Positions 7,778 through 17,211 of a stretch of 64,000 bases of DNA are shown piece after piece; positions within the stretch are counted from its first letter, which is position 1; every line of letters starts with the position of its first letter. The notes beneath the pieces were generated by a model that was not told where the DNA came from, did no database searches, and saw only the letters and a program-made list of their open reading frames with translations. This DNA is from an uncultured Anaerolineaceae bacterium. GTDB taxonomy: Bacteria > Chloroflexota > Anaerolineae > Anaerolineales > Anaerolineaceae. The DNA lies in assembly GCA_938020565.1 (NCBI GenBank), contig CALIHP010000002.1, positions 41,539 to 105,538 of the forward strand, written 5' to 3'. The position numbers and the translations under genes were made by a program.

Positions 7778-10644
7778 TCGGCTGCGGCTTCCTCATCCGC
7801 GGCTGCGCTTTCGTCCTCGCTTTTAACGACGCGCCAAGGATTGGCGTGATTATCGGGCTGCTGAACGATGATCCCCAGCTCTTCGAGCTGGTACAGGATT
7901 TTCGAAGCGCGGGTGTAGCCGATTTCGAGTTCGGTAACGAGCGACGTTGCTGAAATGCGGCGGTTCCGGATCGCGGACCGGACCGCGGTCCCCAGAATCG
8001 AATCGGCGTTCTCGATCGTTTTCTCCTTGAAGGTATAGGTCTGGTTGAGCGGGTTGAACGTCCCGAGCCCGTCGTCGTTGTCGGGTTCGTCCGCGGGTTT
8101 GTTTTCCGCGAGCATGGCCTGCAGCGCGGTAAAGCTGCTGAGGACGGCGACTTCGCGCGCGCTGGTCGGGGTCAGGGCGCTCTGCGTTTTCCAGTAGGCG
8201 ACCAGGCGCTGGATCTCCTTATTTGAAACGAACGCGCCCTGGAGCCGCTGCAGGTTGGGGTTTTCAACCGTCATCAGCAGCATGTCGCCCTGTCCGAAAA
8301 GATGTTCCGCGCCGGGGCGGTCGAGAATAACCTGGCTGTCGACGTTGGACGGGACATGGAACGCGATCCGCGAGGGAAGGTTCCCCTTGATCGTCCCGGT
8401 GATGACTTCGCGGGAAGGGCGCTGCGTTGCGACGATCAGGTGGATCCCCATCGCGCGCGCCATCTGCGCCAGGCGGGTAACGCTTTGCTCGATTTCCGGA
8501 CCGTTGGTCATCATCAGGCTCGCCAATTCATCGATCACGATCACGATGTACGGAAGCGCCTGATCCGGGTATTTCTGGTTGTAATCCTGTATATTGCGCG
8601 AATTCATGTCGCGGAAGTAGAGGTTCCGCCGTTCCATTTCCGCCAGCGCGTATTGAAGCGTGTCGGCGCTTTTATCGGTGTCCGTGATGACCGGCGTGAG
8701 CAGGTGCGGTACGCCGGCGTAAGCGGAGAGCTCGACGCGTTTCGGGTCGATCAGGATCAGCTTCAGTTTGTCGGGCGCGTTGTACATCAGCAGGTTCGCT
8801 AAAATGACGTTCAGGCAGACCGATTTCCCGGACCCGGTTTCACCGGCGATGAGCAGGTGCGGCATGCGCGTCAGGTCGATACAATGGACGTCGCCGTTAA
8901 TATCGATTCCCAGCGACATCGGCAGCCCGTTTCGATATTTTCGGAAGTCGCCTTTCCCAAGGATATCGCGGAGCGGGACGGTCGTCCGCTTCGGGTTCTG
9001 GACCTGCATTCCGATATACGTTTTCCCTGGAATTGGCGCTTCGATACGGAGCTGCCGGACCTCGAGGTTCATCTCCAGATCCTTGATCAGGCTTTCGATT
9101 TTGTTGACGCGGACGCGAACCTGCCGTCCGGCTTTTTCGACGAAACCGGGCTGAACGCCGAACTGGGTAAACGTCGGGCCGCAGCGGACGTCAACGACAG
9201 TTCCCGGGGCATTCTGCGATCGGAGAACTTCTTCGATGATTTCGGTTGAACGGCGGATAAATTCCGGGTCCTGCTGATTATCGTTGTTTTCCGGGACGGG
9301 GTCGAGAATGACCTCGGCGTCCGGCAGCGTCCATTCGGAACCGGAATGGGCGACGTCCGGCTGCCGGCGGCTGTCGGCGACGAGGCGTTCAAGGTTGGGG
9401 GCGACGAAAACGCGCGCCTTTGGCTTCGCCGGCTTCGCTTCGGCGGCCGGATCTCCCGCGCTGTCGCTGTTTCCGCTCGATTCGGCGGGTGAGATCTCGC
9501 TGAGGTATCCGTCAGCTTCAGGCTTGACCGGAGCGTCCGCTTCGTCCGGATCGTCTTCGATTCGCAGCGGCGGGAGGTCGGCCCGGGTTGCGAACGGCCG
9601 GACATGGATAATTCCGTCCTTGTCGCGGAGCGCTGGATCGCCGGGCCTGGTTGGCGTGAATTCGGCCGCGCGTTTTCGCCGCGCGGTCGACGAAAACGTT
9701 TCTTCGGTCGCGTCTGGATCCGGTTCGTTTATTTCCGCGTTTACTTTTGGGCAGTCCTCCTCGTTTTGGGGAGGCGCTTCGGTCTCTTTCGTCTGGCGCT
9801 GTTGAAGGAAGGCTTTGAGCTTTGACTGGAAAGACAATTCTTTTTCTTCGGCTTCCTTCGCGGCCTCGGAAAGCGGCCTGAGCTGGAGCTGCATCTCCGT
9901 TTCCGGCGCGACGTTTTCGTCGTCCGGGATCAGCAGCAGCGCCTTGATACGGCGGACGAGTTTCCGCGTGAAATTCAGCTTCATTTCCCAGTTTTCCGGC
10001 AGGAGCCGGACCGACTTGTCCCAGACCAGGAACGCGATCAGCATTCCAAGAAAGATCAGCAGGGTTGCCGTTCCGATCGTACCGATCGCTGCGACCGAAA
10101 ACCGGTCGACCGCTGCCGCGGCCAGTCCGCCGCCGAATTCGACCGATTGGAACGGATGGCCGGTGACGTTGAAGCGCTGGATGACCCAGCTGATATAGAA
10201 GTAAACGCCGAGGAAAGCGGCGAAAAGCTTCCAGTTGAAGGAAAACGGTTTGGAATTAATCCTGCGGACGACCGCGAGATACAGGCCGCAGAAAAAGACG
10301 ACGACAAGTCCGAACGAAGCTGTCCGACCGAAAAAGCGCGTTGCGAAATCTCCGAACCCATTCCCGAAAATCGTCTGTTCGCCGAAGCGAAGCTGTCCAT
10401 AGGCGATCAGCGCAAAAAAAATCAGCGCGATTCCGGCGGCCGTCAACCCGATTTCGACCAGAACCGACGGCTTTGGGAGCGACGCGAGCGAGAATTTTGG
10501 CCTGAGCCAGGAGAGACCGGTTTTTTTCTGCTTCTGACGGGCGCGAATCGCCGGCTTTTTATCCTCGCGGAACGAGGGGCTGGCGGAGGTTTTTCTGGTT
10601 TTCGGGGCGCTTGCCGGCGTCGTTTTTTTTGCTTTTGTTGCCAT
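7774..10644 (-). CDS. ftsK: FtsK/SpoIIIE DNA translocase
   Basis: 956 residues. Four membrane helices lie in the first ~230 residues, followed by a ~300-residue acidic, low-complexity linker. The motor domain has Walker A GETGSGKS (about residues 600-607) and Walker B LILIDPKRVELSAY followed by the helicase-like IVIDELASLMM. The C-terminal gamma winged helix (ISATSLVTELEIGYTRASKI) reads polar KOPS-like sequences. It pumps chromosome termini through the septum at division. The start at 10644 (MATKAKKT) is chosen because a TATAAT lies 7 bases upstream; the open frame continues further 5' but with no coding character. Confidence 0.93.
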   Translation of the reverse strand: MATKAKKTTPASAPKTRKTSASPSFREDKKPAIRARQKQKKTGLSWLRPKFSLASLPKPSVLVEIGLTAAGIALIFFALIAYGQLRFGEQTIFGNGFGDFATRFFGRTASFGLVVVFFCGLYLAVVRRINSKPFSFNWKLFAAFLGVYFYISWVIQRFNVTGHPFQSVEFGGGLAAAAVDRFSVAAIGTIGTATLLIFLGMLIAFLVWDKSVRLLPENWEMKLNFTRKLVRRIKALLLIPDDENVAPETEMQLQLRPLSEAAKEAEEKELSFQSKLKAFLQQRQTKETEAPPQNEEDCPKVNAEINEPDPDATEETFSSTARRKRAAEFTPTRPGDPALRDKDGIIHVRPFATRADLPPLRIEDDPDEADAPVKPEADGYLSEISPAESSGNSDSAGDPAAEAKPAKPKARVFVAPNLERLVADSRRQPDVAHSGSEWTLPDAEVILDPVPENNDNQQDPEFIRRSTEIIEEVLRSQNAPGTVVDVRCGPTFTQFGVQPGFVEKAGRQVRVRVNKIESLIKDLEMNLEVRQLRIEAPIPGKTYIGMQVQNPKRTTVPLRDILGKGDFRKYRNGLPMSLGIDINGDVHCIDLTRMPHLLIAGETGSGKSVCLNVILANLLMYNAPDKLKLILIDPKRVELSAYAGVPHLLTPVITDTDKSADTLQYALAEMERRNLYFRDMNSRNIQDYNQKYPDQALPYIVIVIDELASLMMTNGPEIEQSVTRLAQMARAMGIHLIVATQRPSREVITGTIKGNLPSRIAFHVPSNVDSQVILDRPGAEHLFGQGDMLLMTVENPNLQRLQGAFVSNKEIQRLVAYWKTQSALTPTSAREVAVLSSFTALQAMLAENKPADEPDNDDGLGTFNPLNQTYTFKEKTIENADSILGTAVRSAIRNRRISATSLVTELEIGYTRASKILYQLEELGIIVQQPDNHANPWRVVKSEDESAAADEEAAAE

Positions 10645-10651
10645 ATGTTCT

Positions 10652-10657
10652 ATTATA
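10652..10657 (-). promoter_or_regulatory. Leaderless-type promoter -10 of ftsK
   Basis: TATAAT on the minus strand, 7 bases before the ATG at 10644. There is no Shine-Dalgarno sequence in the gap. This fixes the ftsK start and implies a leaderless mRNA. Confidence 0.6.
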
Positions 10658-10703
10658 TCATTCGTCTCGGCCCGGTCGGGCGGTCCGGAACCGGCGACGC
10701 GGT

Positions 10704-10737
10704 CCCGTCCCAGGGCAGGCCCCGTCCCAGGGCAGGC
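10704..10737. repeat. 17-bp tandem duplication
   Basis: Two perfect adjacent copies of CCCGTCCCAGGGCAGGC (10704-10720 and 10721-10737) lie in the divergent region between ftsK and the GT-C-like gene. A TATAAT for the plus-strand gene follows at 10744-10749. Confidence 0.8.
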
Positions 10738-10826
10738 ATAGCTTATAATTCTATAGGAAACTGATTTGAAATTTGTGGAGACAGGCGCTGATTGATGAAT
10801 TTTTTTAAAATGGGGGCAGGGTGAAG

Positions 10827-13382
10827 ATGCGGATGCGCGCGAGCAGGGACGGCGCGAATCCGTCCGCTTCTTTAACGCGTCCGGCGGCATTCCGGGCCGG
10901 AGGATGCTGGCTTGGGTTGGCGCTCGCGACGGGCGTGACGCTTTTTCGGGTTGCGTCCGAGCGGTCGGGAATCGGGTCGGCGCTGCTCTTCGGTTACTCA
11001 CTGTTCCGGCTGGCGATGATTCTCGGATTGGTGACGGTTCTCGCCGCGATTTTAGCGGCCGGCGCGGTCCTGGCGCGGTCGGAGCGGATCTGCGGACGGT
11101 TCTGGCGTTTCTTTCTGCGCGTGCGCCGCGGTCTGACGCAGGGACTGATCGCGCTCTTTCTGCTCGCGTCGGGGGCGCTGGTCTGCTTTCTTTATTGGCT
11201 TCCGGACGCCGCGCCGGCGATCACGGCGCGTCTTGTTCCGGTTGGATTATGGCTGGCGTTCGTTTCGCTTTGGAGCGCGGGATTCTGTTCAATTGTTCCG
11301 GAAGGACCGCGCGTCCCTTTACGGACGCTCCGGCGGATTCTGATCGTCGCGTTTGCCGTAACCGCGATTGGAATGGCCGTCGGCGTTCCCGGCTTCGTTC
11401 GGACCCGATTCGGTTTCGCGCCGGATCCTTTCGATTGGCAGCCGCCCGGCATGTCGATTCACTGGGGGCAGCTGGCGACCGCGCTCCTCGGCGCGGCGGC
11501 GTTCGTTCAGCTTTCCTCCGCGGCCCGGCGGGCGCTTCCAAAACGGCTCTCTCCGGCGCGGATCCGGCGGATCGTTCGTTTGGCTGGCTTTTTCGCGATC
11601 TGGGCGCTGACGGCGCGGCTCTGGATTTCCGTCCCGACCGAAGAGGTTCTCCGTAACAGTTATTTCATGGAGATCGCGGAGCCGAACGGCGTTCCTTATC
11701 CGGCGTCAGACGCGGCGTATTTCGCGGTCTGGGCTGAATCGATTCTGGTGGGGCTGGGGCTGAAGGAAACGGTCGTCTCGCGGCAGCTTTTCGTCGGTTT
11801 CCTGTCGCTTTTGTTTCGCGTCGCGGGAGATCATTGGCTGCTGACGATTGACCTGCTGACCGGGACGCTGGCGCTGATTCCGGCGCTGCTGTTCCTGCTT
11901 GGAGCTCAGCTGCATAGCGAAGGTGCGGGCGCGATCGCGGCTGGGATCGCGATCTTGCGCGAGTTGAATACGCTGTACATGGCGCCGTTTTTCGGCGTTT
12001 CGAGCTCGAAAATGTTCCTGTCGGATTTGCCGATGCTGCTGGCGCTGCTGGCGGCGGTTAACGCGGCGGTCTGGGCGTACCGGCGCGCTTCGGAATGGGA
12101 CGCATGGCTGAAATGGGCGGCTGTTGGCGGCTGCTTCGGGCTGGGGCTGCTGATCCGGTCGCAGTTCGCCGCCGTCGCTCCGGTTTTCGCCGGCGCGATC
12201 GTTTCCCGGCGGAACGTTTCGGGTCGGGCAAAAGCGGCGGCGTTGGCGGGGTTCGTCTGCGCGGCGGGACTTGTCCTGATGGGCGCGCTGATCCGGAGCG
12301 CGGCGCTGACCGGGAGCCTGGTTCTGGAGGACGCCTCGATCCATGGATATGAGCTGACGCGGCGTTTTTCGGGCGATCCGCTTTATGAACCGACGCGCGT
12401 TCCCGGCGAATCCGCCGAATCGTTTTCGAACCGGATGGCCCGCGAGACGTTAACGTTTATCCGGACGCGTCCCGGCGAGACCGCTTTCTTTATCTTGAAT
12501 CATTGGACAAAAGCGATCGCTGAAAGTGCGATGGTTTTGCCGCTGCGGCTGGATGGCGGCCTGACCTGGAACGACCGCGGCGACGGCGCGTATCAGGATC
12601 TGGAAAACCGGCTCGCGAATCTCCGTGTCTGGGAGTTTTATGGGCTGGCCGTTTTCGCGGCGATCGGATTTTGGGCGGCGCGAAGGCGCGGGGCTGCGAT
12701 CCCGCTGGGCGTCTGTCTGGTTTATTTATTATCATCGTCGATTGGCCGCTATTCAGGGTGGCGCTTTAATCTACCGGCGGATTGGTTCATATGTTTGTTT
12801 TTCGCGACCGGCGCGGCGATGGTTAGCGAATGGGTATCGCTGGCGTTTCGGTTCAGCGACGAACTGGGGGCGGATTCCCGCGTCTCCGAGGCGTCCGGGA
12901 AACGGAATCGGTTTTCCGTGGTACGGGCGGCCGCGCTGATTGGGGTCATGGCGTTGATCGGGGCTGCGCCGGCGCTGAGCGGGCGGCTCCGTTCGGATCG
13001 CGTCGTTCCGCTCCGGGGTCGGGAGAGCGCGGTCGAGTGGCTCGCTGAACGGGGGATGACGGCGGGGGAGCGGATAGAAACGCGGATTGCGTCGGCGTCG
13101 GAGCTGCGTGTTGGACGGCTGCTGTACCCGCGCTGGTTCGCCGCTGACGATGGGTTGACGAGCGCGAATCCCTGGGCGGCGTACCGTCCGCGTCCGTTCG
13201 ACCGGCTTGGATTCGTTCTCCTGAATCGGGAAAACGTGGACGTCGTCATTCCGATCGGCGCGCTTTCGGGGCAGGTCCCGCATCGGGCGGATTGCCTCGT
13301 CGGCGGGACGCGGGACGGCGACGCGCTGATCGCGGATTTCGTGATCTGCCCCGCGGCGGGTTTCGCCGTTTTTCCAGAATAA
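10827..13382 (+). CDS. Large polytopic membrane protein, GT-C/PMT-like glycosyltransferase
   Basis: 851 residues. About 14-17 hydrophobic helices fill the first ~680 residues, followed by a ~170-residue soluble C-terminus. The segment PASDAAYFAVWAESILVGLG, an acidic loop followed by alternating long helices, resembles the first extracytoplasmic loop of GT-C enzymes such as PMT/ArnT, which use polyprenyl-phosphate sugars. No strict catalytic motif can be assigned. A GTG at 10821 and ATGs at 10827 and 10833 are possible starts; 10827 follows AGGGTGA. It stands alone with its own TATAAT. Transfer of a lipid-linked sugar to a surface molecule is inferred. Confidence 0.6.
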   Translation: MRMRASRDGANPSASLTRPAAFRAGGCWLGLALATGVTLFRVASERSGIGSALLFGYSLFRLAMILGLVTVLAAILAAGAVLARSERICGRFWRFFLRVRRGLTQGLIALFLLASGALVCFLYWLPDAAPAITARLVPVGLWLAFVSLWSAGFCSIVPEGPRVPLRTLRRILIVAFAVTAIGMAVGVPGFVRTRFGFAPDPFDWQPPGMSIHWGQLATALLGAAAFVQLSSAARRALPKRLSPARIRRIVRLAGFFAIWALTARLWISVPTEEVLRNSYFMEIAEPNGVPYPASDAAYFAVWAESILVGLGLKETVVSRQLFVGFLSLLFRVAGDHWLLTIDLLTGTLALIPALLFLLGAQLHSEGAGAIAAGIAILRELNTLYMAPFFGVSSSKMFLSDLPMLLALLAAVNAAVWAYRRASEWDAWLKWAAVGGCFGLGLLIRSQFAAVAPVFAGAIVSRRNVSGRAKAAALAGFVCAAGLVLMGALIRSAALTGSLVLEDASIHGYELTRRFSGDPLYEPTRVPGESAESFSNRMARETLTFIRTRPGETAFFILNHWTKAIAESAMVLPLRLDGGLTWNDRGDGAYQDLENRLANLRVWEFYGLAVFAAIGFWAARRRGAAIPLGVCLVYLLSSSIGRYSGWRFNLPADWFICLFFATGAAMVSEWVSLAFRFSDELGADSRVSEASGKRNRFSVVRAAALIGVMALIGAAPALSGRLRSDRVVPLRGRESAVEWLAERGMTAGERIETRIASASELRVGRLLYPRWFAADDGLTSANPWAAYRPRPFDRLGFVLLNRENVDVVIPIGALSGQVPHRADCLVGGTRDGDALIADFVICPAAGFAVFPE

Positions 13383-13490
13383 GTCGACATGTTTCTTTAT
13401 TTTGATAATTAGATAATTATTTTCGCAATGAAACGTTTTGGGCGGGATGTCGTATTTAAAATCAAAAGCGGATATCTGGAAGGAAACGGG

Positions 13491-14276
13491 ATGAGTACGT
13501 TTGGGTTAAAAATGTTGGCTGCGACGTTCATGCTGCTGGATCATGTTTATTTGTACTTTTTCGCCCCGTCGCTGGGCGCGCCTTTGATCCTGACCTGTAT
13601 CGGACGGATGGCGTATCCGTTGTTTTTGTTTTGTATGGTCTGGGGGTATCACTATACGCGCAGCCGCAAGGTTTACCTGCTGCGGTTGTACCTGTTGAGT
13701 ATCTTCATGACCGTCTTCTGTTACGCTGTCGATTCTTATTTCCCGACCGAAAACGGCTTCGGATTTCATAATATTTTCCTGAGCCTGTTTCTTGTTGGCG
13801 CGCTGATCAGTACGATCGAAATTTTCCAGAAAGACCGGAAGCGGGGGATTGTCCTGTTCAGCGTTATTTTCGCGGTTCAGGTTTTATATATCTATGCGGA
13901 GCGGATATTGCGCGCGGTTTTTCCATCCCTGCCAGGGCTGAGCGGCGACACGATCACCGGGATCGTTCCGAATCTGTACCTGAACGAATACGGTTTTGAA
14001 TTCGTTGCGCTCGGCGTTCTGATGTACTTCCTTAAGGACAGGAAGGAGCTGTTTTGCGCGGCGTATATCCTGTTTTGTATCGCCCAGTTCAGCGCTGAGA
14101 TGATTTCGGGTGAGTTGGGTCTTCCGGTGCAATGGCTGATGATTGCGGCGCTGCCGCTGATGATGAGCTACAATCATGAAAAAGGCCGGGGCATGAAATA
14201 TTTCTTTTACGTTTTTTATCCGGCGCATGCGTTCCTGCTGTTTTACCTGGCGAATTTTGCGGTGGGATCGAGCTGA
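13491..14276 (+). CDS. TraX-family membrane protein
   Basis: 261 residues and about eight helices. The start LKMLAATFMLLDHVYLYFF followed by CIGRMAYPLFLFCMVWGYHYTRSRKVYLLRL is the TraX-family signature: an early LDH, then IGRxAxPLF and the basic loop. TraX of F plasmid acetylates pilin, but chromosomal homologues belong to a broad acyltransferase-like family of unknown substrates. GGAAGGA precedes the ATG at 13491. An in-frame ATG at 13428 has no ribosome-binding site. The codon use is slightly AT-richer than its neighbours. The short gap 13383-13490 is AT-rich and holds nothing else. Confidence 0.8.
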   Translation: MSTFGLKMLAATFMLLDHVYLYFFAPSLGAPLILTCIGRMAYPLFLFCMVWGYHYTRSRKVYLLRLYLLSIFMTVFCYAVDSYFPTENGFGFHNIFLSLFLVGALISTIEIFQKDRKRGIVLFSVIFAVQVLYIYAERILRAVFPSLPGLSGDTITGIVPNLYLNEYGFEFVALGVLMYFLKDRKELFCAAYILFCIAQFSAEMISGELGLPVQWLMIAALPLMMSYNHEKGRGMKYFFYVFYPAHAFLLFYLANFAVGSS

Positions 14277-14310
14277 CAATGCGCGGTACGGATGCGGAGC
14301 GAAATGGAGA

Positions 14311-15012
14311 ATGGATGGGGTGAACCGGATTTTAATCATTGACGACGATTGGCAGCTTTGCGCTTTGATTCAGCGCTGCGTTTCGCGGGAGCATATCGAT
14401 GCGGATATATGCCGCGACGGGCGGGCCGGGTTAGCGAAATTAAGGGAAACCGGGTACCAGCTGGTTATTTTAGACGTGATGATGTCTGGCGCGGATGGTT
14501 TTGAAGTTTTATCAGAGATCCGTAAAGAAAGCGGCGTTCCGGTCCTGATGCTGACCGCGAAAAACGACAGCGCTTCGAAGGTCCGCGGGCTGCGCGGCGG
14601 GGCGGACGATTACCTGACGAAACCGTTCGATCTGGAGGAGCTCATGGCGCGGATTTTGTCGCTGATCCGGCGGTACACGCGCTTCAATCCCGCCGACGAC
14701 GGGCCCCGGATGCTGATCTACGACGGACTGACGATCGATCTCGACCTGCGGACGGTTGCGACCGCGGCCGGTTCGTTTGAACTCCCTCCGAAGGAATTCG
14801 ACCTGTTGCTGTTCGCCGCGAAAAATCAGGGCAGGATCCTGACGAAGAAACGGATCTATGAGGAGGTATGGAAGGAAGCGTATCTTCATGACGACAGCAA
14901 TATCATGGCAGTGATCAGCCGGCTGCGGAAAAAGCTCGAAGCCGATCCCGGGAGCCCGAGGTATCTTCAGACCGTGAAAGGGATCGGCTATCGGTTCAAT
15001 AAGGACGTTTGA
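14311..15012 (+). CDS. OmpR/PhoB-family response regulator
   Basis: 233 residues. The receiver domain (1-120) has the acidic DDD pocket, the phospho-acceptor Asp in ILDVMMSGADG, the Thr in MLTAK and the Lys in YLTKPFD. The C-terminal winged helix (about 135-230) ends in YLQTVKGIGYRFN, the normal end of this family. It pairs with the histidine kinase 9 bases downstream. The downstream ABC exporters suggest control of antimicrobial-peptide efflux, as in LanRK or BcrR-type loci. The start is uncertain: ATG 14311 or GTG 14320 (giving MNRILIIDDD, with GGAG 10 bases before). Confidence 0.9.
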   Translation: MDGVNRILIIDDDWQLCALIQRCVSREHIDADICRDGRAGLAKLRETGYQLVILDVMMSGADGFEVLSEIRKESGVPVLMLTAKNDSASKVRGLRGGADDYLTKPFDLEELMARILSLIRRYTRFNPADDGPRMLIYDGLTIDLDLRTVATAAGSFELPPKEFDLLLFAAKNQGRILTKKRIYEEVWKEAYLHDDSNIMAVISRLRKKLEADPGSPRYLQTVKGIGYRFNKDV

Positions 15013-15021
15013 GCTCGCCGG

Positions 15022-15954
15022 ATGAAGATTCTGATCGCGTTCCTGATTTTCCTGACGCTGGCGGCGATCGGTTCCGCCGTTCGGCTCTGGCGCGTAAAGA
15101 AACGGCTTTCTGAAATGACCGGCGCGCTCCGCGACGTTCGGGATGGGAACGGGAACCGCCGGCTCCTGGCCGGACCGTCAGAGCCGATCGCGCCGCTTGC
15201 GTATGAGATGAACGAGATTGTTCGCGCTTATGAGGACCGGCTGGCGCAGTTCCGGCAGACGGCGGAAACGAATAAGCGGCTGATGACGAGCCTGTCGCAT
15301 GACGTTCGGACGCCGCTGACGACGCTGATCGGGTACCTCGACGCGGCTCAGAAAGGTATCGTAACAGGGAAGGAGCGCGAGGAATATATTGAAACGGCGC
15401 GCCGGAAGGCTTACGACCTGAAAGCGTATATCGACGTTTTATTTGACTGGTTCAAGCTGAATTCCGACGAATTCGTCATGGAAATCGTTCCGGTCGAAGC
15501 GGGAGAGCTGACGCGGAATATCCTGATCGATTGGATCCCGATTTTCGAAAGTCAGGGGATCGCGGTGGAGATCGATATCGCGGAAGAGTCGGTTCCGGCG
15601 GCGCTGGACAGCGGGAGTTACACGCGGATCCTGAATAACCTGATTCAGAATCTGGTCTCTCATAGCCGCGCGGATCGCGTTGAAGCGCGCCTGTCGAAGC
15701 GGGACGATTGTTTTGAATTTACGCTGTCGGATAACGGCGTCGGGATCGCGAAAGAAGCGCTGGATCAGGTTTTTAACCGGCTTTACACGCGCGATCCGGC
15801 CGATAGCGAGAGGGGAAGCGGGCTTGGGCTGTCGATCGCGCGCCAGCTGGCCGGGAAAATGGGCGGGCGGATCAGCGCTGAAAGCCGCGTCGGGGAAGGG
15901 ACTTCTTTCACGCTTGCTTTTCCGCTGATTCGGACGGAGGCTTTACGACGCTGA
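15022..15954 (+). CDS. Sensor histidine kinase
   Basis: 310 residues. One N-terminal membrane helix (about 2-20) is followed by a short HAMP-like linker, the phospho-acceptor box SLSHDVRTPLTTLIGYL (His ~93) and an HATPase domain with N box (NNLIQNLVSHS), DNGVGI, and SGLGLSIA. There is almost no extracellular sensor. Such intramembrane-sensing kinases usually respond through a partner ABC transporter, and two lie just downstream. It is co-transcribed with the response regulator. Confidence 0.9.
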   Translation: MKILIAFLIFLTLAAIGSAVRLWRVKKRLSEMTGALRDVRDGNGNRRLLAGPSEPIAPLAYEMNEIVRAYEDRLAQFRQTAETNKRLMTSLSHDVRTPLTTLIGYLDAAQKGIVTGKEREEYIETARRKAYDLKAYIDVLFDWFKLNSDEFVMEIVPVEAGELTRNILIDWIPIFESQGIAVEIDIAEESVPAALDSGSYTRILNNLIQNLVSHSRADRVEARLSKRDDCFEFTLSDNGVGIAKEALDQVFNRLYTRDPADSERGSGLGLSIARQLAGKMGGRISAESRVGEGTSFTLAFPLIRTEALRR

Positions 15955-16096
15955 GGACATGGAAAGTTTCGCTGCAGGCCTCAGGCGGATTCAGAACGCT
16001 TGTGACGAAGCCGGCCGCGGGGCTGCGTATGATGGCGATAACGATGGTTTTACGGTCTGCGTTGATCGTCATTGCGGCGAAGGTTGGGTATCACGG

Positions 16097-16120
16097 ATGA
16101 GTGCCAACCGCGGCACTCAT
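16097..16120. other. Perfect hairpin downstream of the two-component genes
   Basis: A perfect 9-bp inverted repeat (16097-16105 ATGAGTGCC, 16112-16120 GGCACTCAT) has a 6-base loop. No T tract follows directly, so it may be an attenuator or operator rather than a terminator. It lies in the 330-base gap 15955-16284, which has no convincing gene. Confidence 0.5.
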
Positions 16121-16193
16121 GGCATCCATATGTATATGTTTATCTGTATTTGATCTCTTTTGCATGAGCTACGACCGCGAAAGTCCTGCCGAA

Positions 16194-16254
16194 AACCTTG
16201 CGTTCAGCCGATTGCAAGGTTAATTCAACGTTCCCGCAAGGTTAACGCAAGGTT
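16194..16254 (+). promoter_or_regulatory. Phased GCAAGGTT boxes before the first ABC operon
   Basis: Direct repeats GCAAGGTTAA at 16214-16223 and 16236-16245 and GCAAGGTT at 16247-16254 start exactly 22 and 11 bp apart, two and one helical turns. An inverted copy, AACCTTGC, is at 16194-16201. OmpR/PhoB-family regulators commonly bind tandem ~11-bp boxes. The site lies 30 bases upstream of the ABC ATPase gene at 16285, so it is the likely target of the regulator encoded at 14311. Confidence 0.65.
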
Positions 16255-16284
16255 GCGCTGCTAAAGTAAAGAGAAGGAAGTTGA

Positions 16285-17211
16285 ATGATGGACGAATTTG
16301 TGATTGAGACGAAAAAGCTGACGAAGAAATACGGGCATGAGACCGCGATTTATGACGTCGAACTCCATGTCCGGAAAGGGCGGATTTATGGACTGCTCGG
16401 ACGGAACGGCGCCGGGAAAACGACGACGATGAAGCTGCTGCTTGGGTTGACGGAGCCGACTGCCGGAGAGGTGCTGCTCTGGGAAAAGCCGCTGCGGGGG
16501 AACGAGAAAAAAGTTCTGCCCCGGATCGGGTCGATGGTTGAGGGCCCGGGTTTTTATCCGAATCTGACCGGGACGGAAAATCTGCGAATTTTCGCGACGC
16601 TGCGCGGCGTTCCGACGGCGAACGCGGTCGAAAACGCGCTGAGGCTGGTCGGGCTTCCGTATCGGGATAAAAAGCTGTTTTCGCAATATTCATTAGGAAT
16701 GAAGCAGCGCCTGGCGATCGCGCTTGCCGTCATGCATGATCCGGAGCTGCTGATATTGGACGAGCCGATCAACGGTCTCGATCCGATCGGAATCGCGGAA
16801 GTCCGCGCTTTTATCCGCGAGCTCTGCGATCAGCGCGGAAAGACGGTCCTGATATCCAGTCATATCCTGTCAGAGGTCGCGTTATTGGCGGACGATATCG
16901 GGATTATCGATCATGGCGCGCTGTTGGAAGAAGGCAGCCTTGCGGAACTGGAACGGAGAAACAGTCGTTTCGTACAGTTTTCTGTTTCCGACACGGCGCA
17001 GGCGGCGCGGATATTGGAGCGAGTTTTTAACGAAACGCGGTTTTCGGTTCAGGACGATTATCGTTTGCGAGTGGACTGTCTCGATTTACCGGTTGGGAAA
17101 CTTGTTGCCGCTTTTGTGGAAAATGGACTGGAAGTCAATGAAGCGCATACCTGCGAAGAAAGTCTGGAAGACTATTTCAAACGGGTAACGGGAGGAGAAG
17201 GCATTGCTTAA
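16285..17211 (+). CDS. ABC transporter ATPase, LanF/BcrA type (system 1)
   Basis: 308 residues. Walker A GRNGAGKTT (about 38-46), the variant signature YSLGMKQRL typical of BcrA/LanF proteins, Walker B LLILDEPINGLD and switch His in SSHILSE. The last ~80 residues form the BcrA-type C-terminal domain, ending DYFKRVTGGEGIA. It energises export or membrane clearance of peptide antibiotics. It overlaps the permease by 8 bases. Its first ~55 residues are nearly identical to the ATPase at 18781, so the pair arose by duplication. Its base composition is chromosome-like, unlike its permeases. Confidence 0.9.
   Translation: MMDEFVIETKKLTKKYGHETAIYDVELHVRKGRIYGLLGRNGAGKTTTMKLLLGLTEPTAGEVLLWEKPLRGNEKKVLPRIGSMVEGPGFYPNLTGTENLRIFATLRGVPTANAVENALRLVGLPYRDKKLFSQYSLGMKQRLAIALAVMHDPELLILDEPINGLDPIGIAEVRAFIRELCDQRGKTVLISSHILSEVALLADDIGIIDHGALLEEGSLAELERRNSRFVQFSVSDTAQAARILERVFNETRFSVQDDYRLRVDCLDLPVGKLVAAFVENGLEVNEAHTCEESLEDYFKRVTGGEGIA

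Noticed and set aside
16029..16100. A 23-codon hydrophobic frame (MMAITMVLRSALIVIAAKVG...) after the histidine kinase
   Set aside because: No ribosome-binding site and no homologue I can name; too short to support.
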